The position numbers and the translations under genes were made by a program. Positions 58,815 to 59,956 of a DNA stretch of 59,956 nt are shown here, piece by piece (the stretch's first letter is position 1; every line of letters begins with the position of its first letter). Location: the NCBI RefSeq assembly GCF_014649035.1, contig NZ_BMSG01000038.1, positions 1-59,956 of the forward strand, given 5' to 3'. The DNA is from Streptomyces sindenensis (GTDB lineage: Bacteria; Actinomycetota; Actinomycetes; Streptomycetales; Streptomycetaceae). The notes under the pieces are model-generated. The model saw only the letters and a program-made list of their open reading frames with translations, searched no databases and was not told where the DNA came from.

Positions 58815-59956
58815 TCAGGCCCCCTTGAAGGTGCGCAGCCGCAGGGAGTTGCCGACCACGAAGACCGACGAGAAGGCCATCGCGGCCCCGGCGATCATCG
58901 GGTTGAGCAGGCCGGCGGCGGCCAGCGGGAGGGCGGCGACGTTGTAGGCGAAGGCCCAGAACAGGTTGGTGCGGATGGTGGACAGCGTGCGGCGGGAGAG
59001 GCGGATCGCGTCGGCGGCGGCGTTCAGGTCGCCGCGGACCAGGGTCAGGTCCCCGGCCTCGATGGCGGCGTCGGTGCCCGTGCCCATCGCGAGCCCCAGA
59101 TCGGCCTGGGCGAGGGCGGCGGCGTCGTTGACCCCGTCCCCGACCATCGCGACCGAGCGGCCCTCGGCCTGCAGGCGCTTGACCACATCGACCTTGTCCT
59201 GCGGCATGACCTCCGCGTACACCTCGTCGATGCCGACCTCGGCCGCGACCGACTCCGCCACGGCCCGGTTGTCGCCGGTGAGGAGGATCGGGGTCAGACC
59301 GAGGGCGCGGAGCCGGCGGACGGCCTCGGCGCTCGTGTCCTTGACCGCGTCGGCGACCTCCAGCACCGCCCGCGCCTCGCCGTCCCAGGCGACGGCGATC
59401 GCGGTGCGCCCGGCGGCCTCCGCGGCCTTCTTCGCCTCGGCGAGGGGAGCGGGCAGCCGGATCTCCCACTCGGCCAGGAGCTGTTCGCGGCCGACGAGGA
59501 CGGCGTGGCCCTCGACGATGCCCTGGACGCCGAGGCCGGGGACGTTGGCGAAGTCCTCGGGGGTGGGGAGCGGCCCGGTGGTGTCGGTGGCGGCGGTGGC
59601 GACGGCTTGGGCGATGGGGTGTTCGGAGGCGTTCTCCAGGGCGCCTGCCAGGCGCAGGACTTCGTCCTTGGTGGTGGTGTCGGTGGTGTGGGTGGTCTGG
59701 AGGGTCATGCGGCCGGTGGTGACGGTGCCGGTCTTGTCGAGGACGATGGTGTCGGCGCGGCGGGTCGTCTCCAGTACTTCGGGGCCCTTGATGAGGATGC
59801 CGAGTTGGGCGCCGCGTCCGGTGCCGACCATGAGGGCGGTGGGGGTGGCGAGGCCGAGGGCGCAGGGGCAGGCGATGATGAGGACGGCGACGGCCGCGGT
59901 GAAGGCGGCGGTGAGTCCGGCGCCGTTGCCGAGCCAGTAGCCGAGGGTACGACGGG
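58815..59956 (-). CDS. copA: Cu(I)-type heavy-metal P-type ATPase, C-terminal part
   Basis: The 5' end is beyond the window; about 380 codons are visible. The sixth membrane helix holds the metal-binding CPC (ACPCALGLATPTALMVGTG), followed by the phosphorylation site DKTGTVTTG, the HP motif SEHPIAQAV, GDNRAVAESVA, and the hinge GDGVNDAAAL. The last helices carry YN and MAFSS, the Cu(I)-specific P1B-1 pattern. It would export copper from the cytoplasm. An N-terminal metal-binding domain cannot be judged. Confidence 0.92.
   Translation of the reverse strand, partial: RRTLGYWLGNGAGLTAAFTAAVAVLIIACPCALGLATPTALMVGTGRGAQLGILIKGPEVLETTRRADTIVLDKTGTVTTGRMTLQTTHTTDTTTKDEVLRLAGALENASEHPIAQAVATAATDTTGPLPTPEDFANVPGLGVQGIVEGHAVLVGREQLLAEWEIRLPAPLAEAKKAAEAAGRTAIAVAWDGEARAVLEVADAVKDTSAEAVRRLRALGLTPILLTGDNRAVAESVAAEVGIDEVYAEVMPQDKVDVVKRLQAEGRSVAMVGDGVNDAAALAQADLGLAMGTGTDAAIEAGDLTLVRGDLNAAADAIRLSRRTLSTIRTNLFWAFAYNVAALPLAAAGLLNPMIAGAAMAFSSVFVVGNSLRLRTFKGA

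Overview
The window is high-GC actinobacterial chromosome, almost certainly Streptomyces. Evidence: strong G/C third-position bias, GTG starts with GTGA stop/start overlaps, SARP and ECF regulators, an XRE-DUF5753 regulator pair, CIRCE-controlled groEL, CysO-type sulfur carrier chemistry and a CebEFG-like sugar transporter. The threonine synthase, cysO-like, cold-shock and groEL2 order matches my recollection of the Streptomyces core chromosome.

Layout. 1-2646: end of an acyl-CoA carboxylase beta gene with its epsilon partner, an AfsR/SARP regulator, and a convergent 69-aa peptide gene. 2903-5733: a secreted tendamistat-like protein, then an ABC-2 transporter/YtrA-type GntR operon with an inverted-repeat operator. 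5844-9245: compatible-solute genes otsB, otsA and gpgS. 9374-13895: a SAM-I riboswitch ahead of thrC, a CysO-like sulfur carrier, a cold-shock protein, and groEL2 under two CIRCE elements. 14891-19748: a complete class II lasso-peptide cluster (A-C-B1-B2-D) whose predicted core contains the KEYW string of keywimysin. 19943-23985: ECF sigma factor with a proline-rich membrane protein, a PIG-V-like mannosyltransferase, a TetR/DUF1772 divergent pair and a MarR regulator.

24000-31200 is accessory DNA. It holds a HTH/zinc-ribbon protein, a DUF6879-type protein coupled to an XRE-DUF5753 regulator, two small Cys-rich proteins, and a 43-aa Pro-rich peptide translationally coupled to a PIMT-like methyltransferase. 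Gene debris, a DoxX-like protein and an orphan DasR-type palindrome follow. This is the best place in the window for an undescribed system, possibly RiPP- or signalling-related.

31182-41061 is a beta-glucan utilisation locus: bglC-like GH1, CebEFG-like ABC importer, secreted GH81 endo-1,3-beta-glucanase and a LacI regulator. Three near-identical palindromes mark its promoters. 41156-46664 holds a PRC-barrel protein, a small hydrophobic protein, a biliverdin-type phytochrome kinase, and a convergent SpoIIE-phosphatase/response-regulator pair. 46918-51944 has a Uma2 nuclease, an F420-type oxidoreductase, and a MurNAc module (EIIBC, MurQ, RpiR/MurR) with TGAAA-N5-TTTCA boxes. 52031-59956 has a DUF4031 pair, a Cmx-like MFS pump, a PQQ-like lipoprotein, an HD-like protein, pxpABC with a tandem repeat across the B/C junction, and the 3' part of a Cu(I) P-type ATPase cut by the window edge.

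All calls come from reading the sequence and remembered family features; no database search was made.
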